Part shown: positions 62,730 to 64,000 of the stretch, piece by piece
Layout: every line of letters begins with the position of its first letter
Position numbering within the stretch: position 1 is the first letter of the stretch
Source of the DNA: Dictyoglomus thermophilum H-6-12
Lineage (GTDB): Bacteria; Dictyoglomota; Dictyoglomia; Dictyoglomales; Dictyoglomaceae
Length of the DNA stretch: 64,000 nucleotides
Reading direction: 5' to 3'
Assembly (NCBI RefSeq): GCF_000020965.1
Contig: NC_011297.1
Location: 434,001-498,000 of the forward strand
The notes under the pieces: generated by a model
Seen by the model: the letters and a program-made list of their open reading frames with translations, nothing else
Told to the model about the DNA's origin: nothing
Databases searched by the model: none
Program-made: the position numbers and the translations under genes

Positions 62730-63746
62730 CTATCCTGCGGATCTCCTCCATATAAAAGTAGCGGGAAGGATTATAGGTTCAAAATTGTTAGGGTTATCAA
62801 GGATATGTAAGAAAAGTTTTGCCGCCTCTTTGCCCATTTCTTCTATTTCTTGTCTTACTGAGGCAAGAGGCGGTTCTATTTTTCCATCAATATATAGATC
62901 ATCAAAGCCAATTACAGCGATATCCTCTGGGACTTCCCAGTTTTCTTCAAATATGGCATTCATAGCCCCTATAGCCATATAGTCACTGCAGGCGAGGACT
63001 GCAGTGGGTGGATTGTTTATTTTTAGCAATTTTTTCATAGCTTTATATCCCCCATCTATTGTGAGACTATCCTCTACTATCAGTTTTGGATCTGGCTTTA
63101 TTCCATATTTTTTGAGGGCTAAAATATAGCCTTCATATCTATCTTGAATAAAGTTGTAATTACTGTTTCCTTTTAGTAATGCTATTCTTTTATGTCCTTT
63201 TTCAAGAAAATAGGTGGTAGCCTCAAAAGCACCCCTTACGTTGTCAGTGTCTACATAAGGATAATTTTTTATTTTCGAGGAAACTCTACCTACAGTTACA
63301 AAGGGTATATTTTCTTCGTAAAGGATTTCTGGAAAAGGGTCATCTTTTTTCACATTAGCGAGTATGTATCCATCCACAATTCCTCTTTTATATAAGGAAA
63401 TATATTTCTGAGGAATATATGGAGATTCAATCATAGATAACATGATATTGTATTCTTTTTTGTCAAATATTTCTGTCATTCCTTTTATTAGTGGAGGAAA
63501 GAAGGCATCTGATAATACAAAACCTCTCTCGTAGGGTATTAAGAGAGCTACAATCTGAGTTTTTGTTTTAGATAATTTTTGAGCAAAGGCACTGGGATGG
63601 TAGTCGTACTCTTGAATAATTTTCAAAACTTTTTTCCTTGTTTTTTCACTTACATTAGGACTACCATTTATAACTCTTGATACTGTGGCTACCGATACGT
63701 TGGCAAGTCTTGCTATATCTCTTATATTGATTTTAACCTTCCTCAA
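62730..63746 (-). CDS. LacI-family transcription regulator
   Basis: 338 residues. The HTH and hinge region is IRDIARLANVSVATVSRVIN, then VSEKTRKKVLKIIQEYDYHP. The periplasmic-binding-like sensor domain fills about 62-338 (VTVGRVSSKI, ACSDYMAIGAMNAIF, VIGFDDLYIDGKIEPPLASV), as expected for a sugar-responsive repressor. It is divergent from a gene that starts beyond the window. The inverted repeat at 63815-63835 in the intergenic region is its likely operator. Confidence 0.93.
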   Translation of the reverse strand: MRKVKINIRDIARLANVSVATVSRVINGSPNVSEKTRKKVLKIIQEYDYHPSAFAQKLSKTKTQIVALLIPYERGFVLSDAFFPPLIKGMTEIFDKKEYNIMLSMIESPYIPQKYISLYKRGIVDGYILANVKKDDPFPEILYEENIPFVTVGRVSSKIKNYPYVDTDNVRGAFEATTYFLEKGHKRIALLKGNSNYNFIQDRYEGYILALKKYGIKPDPKLIVEDSLTIDGGYKAMKKLLKINNPPTAVLACSDYMAIGAMNAIFEENWEVPEDIAVIGFDDLYIDGKIEPPLASVRQEIEEMGKEAAKLFLHILDNPNNFEPIILPATFIWRRSAG

Positions 63747-63814
63747 TATTTACCACCTCAAAGTTTTTTATTTTCTTGATATTATACAACAACAAAGTAA
63801 ATCAATAAAGTAAT

Positions 63815-63835
63815 ATGATTTCAATCTGAAATCAT
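63815..63835. promoter_or_regulatory. Palindrome, probable operator of the LacI regulator
   Basis: ATGATTTCA and TGAAATCAT are 9-bp inverted arms around ATC. The site is 69 bp before the lacI start and upstream of the divergent promoter. Confidence 0.65.
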
Positions 63836-63875
63836 TAAAAACCTTTAAATTATTTAATTTCAGTTTAAAATTATG

Positions 63876-63904
63876 TTGACACTTGAAATTGCTTATTATA
63901 AAAT
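63876..63904 (+). promoter_or_regulatory. Promoter of the off-window gene divergent from lacI
   Basis: TTGACA at 63876-63881 with TATAAA at 15 bp or TAAAAT at 17 bp (63899-63904). A strong AAGGAGGTGATG follows at 63931, but the frame there stops after three codons and no other frame stays open to the window edge. Confidence 0.6.
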
Positions 63905-64000
63905 TACTAACGAAATTAGTTCCACTTAGGAAGGAGGTGATGGTTTAAAAATCAAAAATCTTTAAAATCGTTTTTCTTTTAAATTTTATTAAGTTTGGGG

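Noticed and set aside
63925-63960. Anti-16S-like AAGGAGGTGAT considered as the end of an rRNA gene
   Set aside because: It is the Shine-Dalgarno consensus sense sequence, with no rRNA sequence around it.
1-64000. tRNA, rRNA or insertion-sequence genes
   Set aside because: I saw no cloverleaf with a T-loop GTTCRA pattern, no rRNA blocks and no transposase-like frames. A tRNAscan-SE and ISfinder run would settle this.

Overview
The window looks like chromosome of a thermophilic, diderm, saccharolytic bacterium, and the whole gene set fits Dictyoglomus best (inference from protein content; no database was searched). The DNA is AT-rich, with roughly one third G+C by eye. Genes are tightly packed, ribosome-binding sites are strong AGGAGG/GGGGTG types, and ATG, GTG and TTG starts are all used. 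Outer-membrane and export proteins (PorV-like barrel, two Wza/SLBB exporters, lipoproteins) point to two membranes. Plant polysaccharide enzymes dominate the accessory content: GH12, GH26, two GH94, GH31, GH130, cellobiose 2-epimerase and a secreted CBM9.

Layout. 1-2.8 kb: the end of an exopolysaccharide cluster (GT4 glycosyltransferase, DegT aminotransferase, initiating sugar transferase, and a leftover DegT C-terminus). 2.8-6.4 kb: a decaying toxin-antitoxin island with a TumE-like pair broken by one base, a VapBC relic, a fragment of a second MNT nucleotidyltransferase, and an intact HEPN/MNT pair. 6.5-9.8 kb: tandem SLBB polysaccharide export proteins. 9.8-16.9 kb: lipase-like hydrolase, SRAP protein, a PorV-like barrel co-oriented with a secreted M6 metalloprotease carrying a sorting-tail-like C-terminus, and a DUF89 phosphatase. 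16.9-18.1 kb: an orphan Csx1 CRISPR-associated CARF-HEPN ribonuclease with no array or cas genes nearby. 18.3-21.1 kb: a folate operon (PTPS/QueD, FolE2, FolP, FolK) with no FolB, in which the PTPS carries both Cys and Glu at the catalytic position. 21.1-25.0 kb: creatininase-like amidase and a large NTPase-TPR-GGDEF protein. 25.0-27.3 kb: GH12 and GH26 glucanase/mannanase genes.

27.3-31.2 kb: a GntR/YtrA-type regulator with a 26-bp palindromic operator over its own -10, leading two ABC modules. 31.2-35.7 kb: dehydrogenase, lipoprotein, TGS GTPase and Gfo/Idh oxidoreductase. 35.7-39.7 kb: MarR regulator with a heterodimeric ABC exporter that has one consensus and one degenerate ATP site. 39.8-44 kb: secreted CBM9, EamA transporter, lipoprotein, IolB and KDPG aldolase. 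44-60.5 kb: carbohydrate-phosphorolysis region with two GH94, GH31, an MFS exporter, cellobiose 2-epimerase, an uncharacterised glycosidase-like protein, CapA-like phosphatase, and a GH130 phosphorylase fused to a glycosyltransferase-like N-terminal domain. 60.5-64 kb: BioY, a PspC-PspC-LiaF envelope module and a LacI regulator with its own palindromic operator.

Taken together, GH26 and GH12 would cut (gluco)mannan and glucan. The 2-epimerase can convert mannobiose or cellobiose ends. GH130 and GH94 would then phosphorolyse the disaccharides inside the cell, giving sugar phosphates at low ATP cost. Several convergent gene pairs meet or overlap with no room for terminators. Other operons end in textbook hairpins with T-runs.
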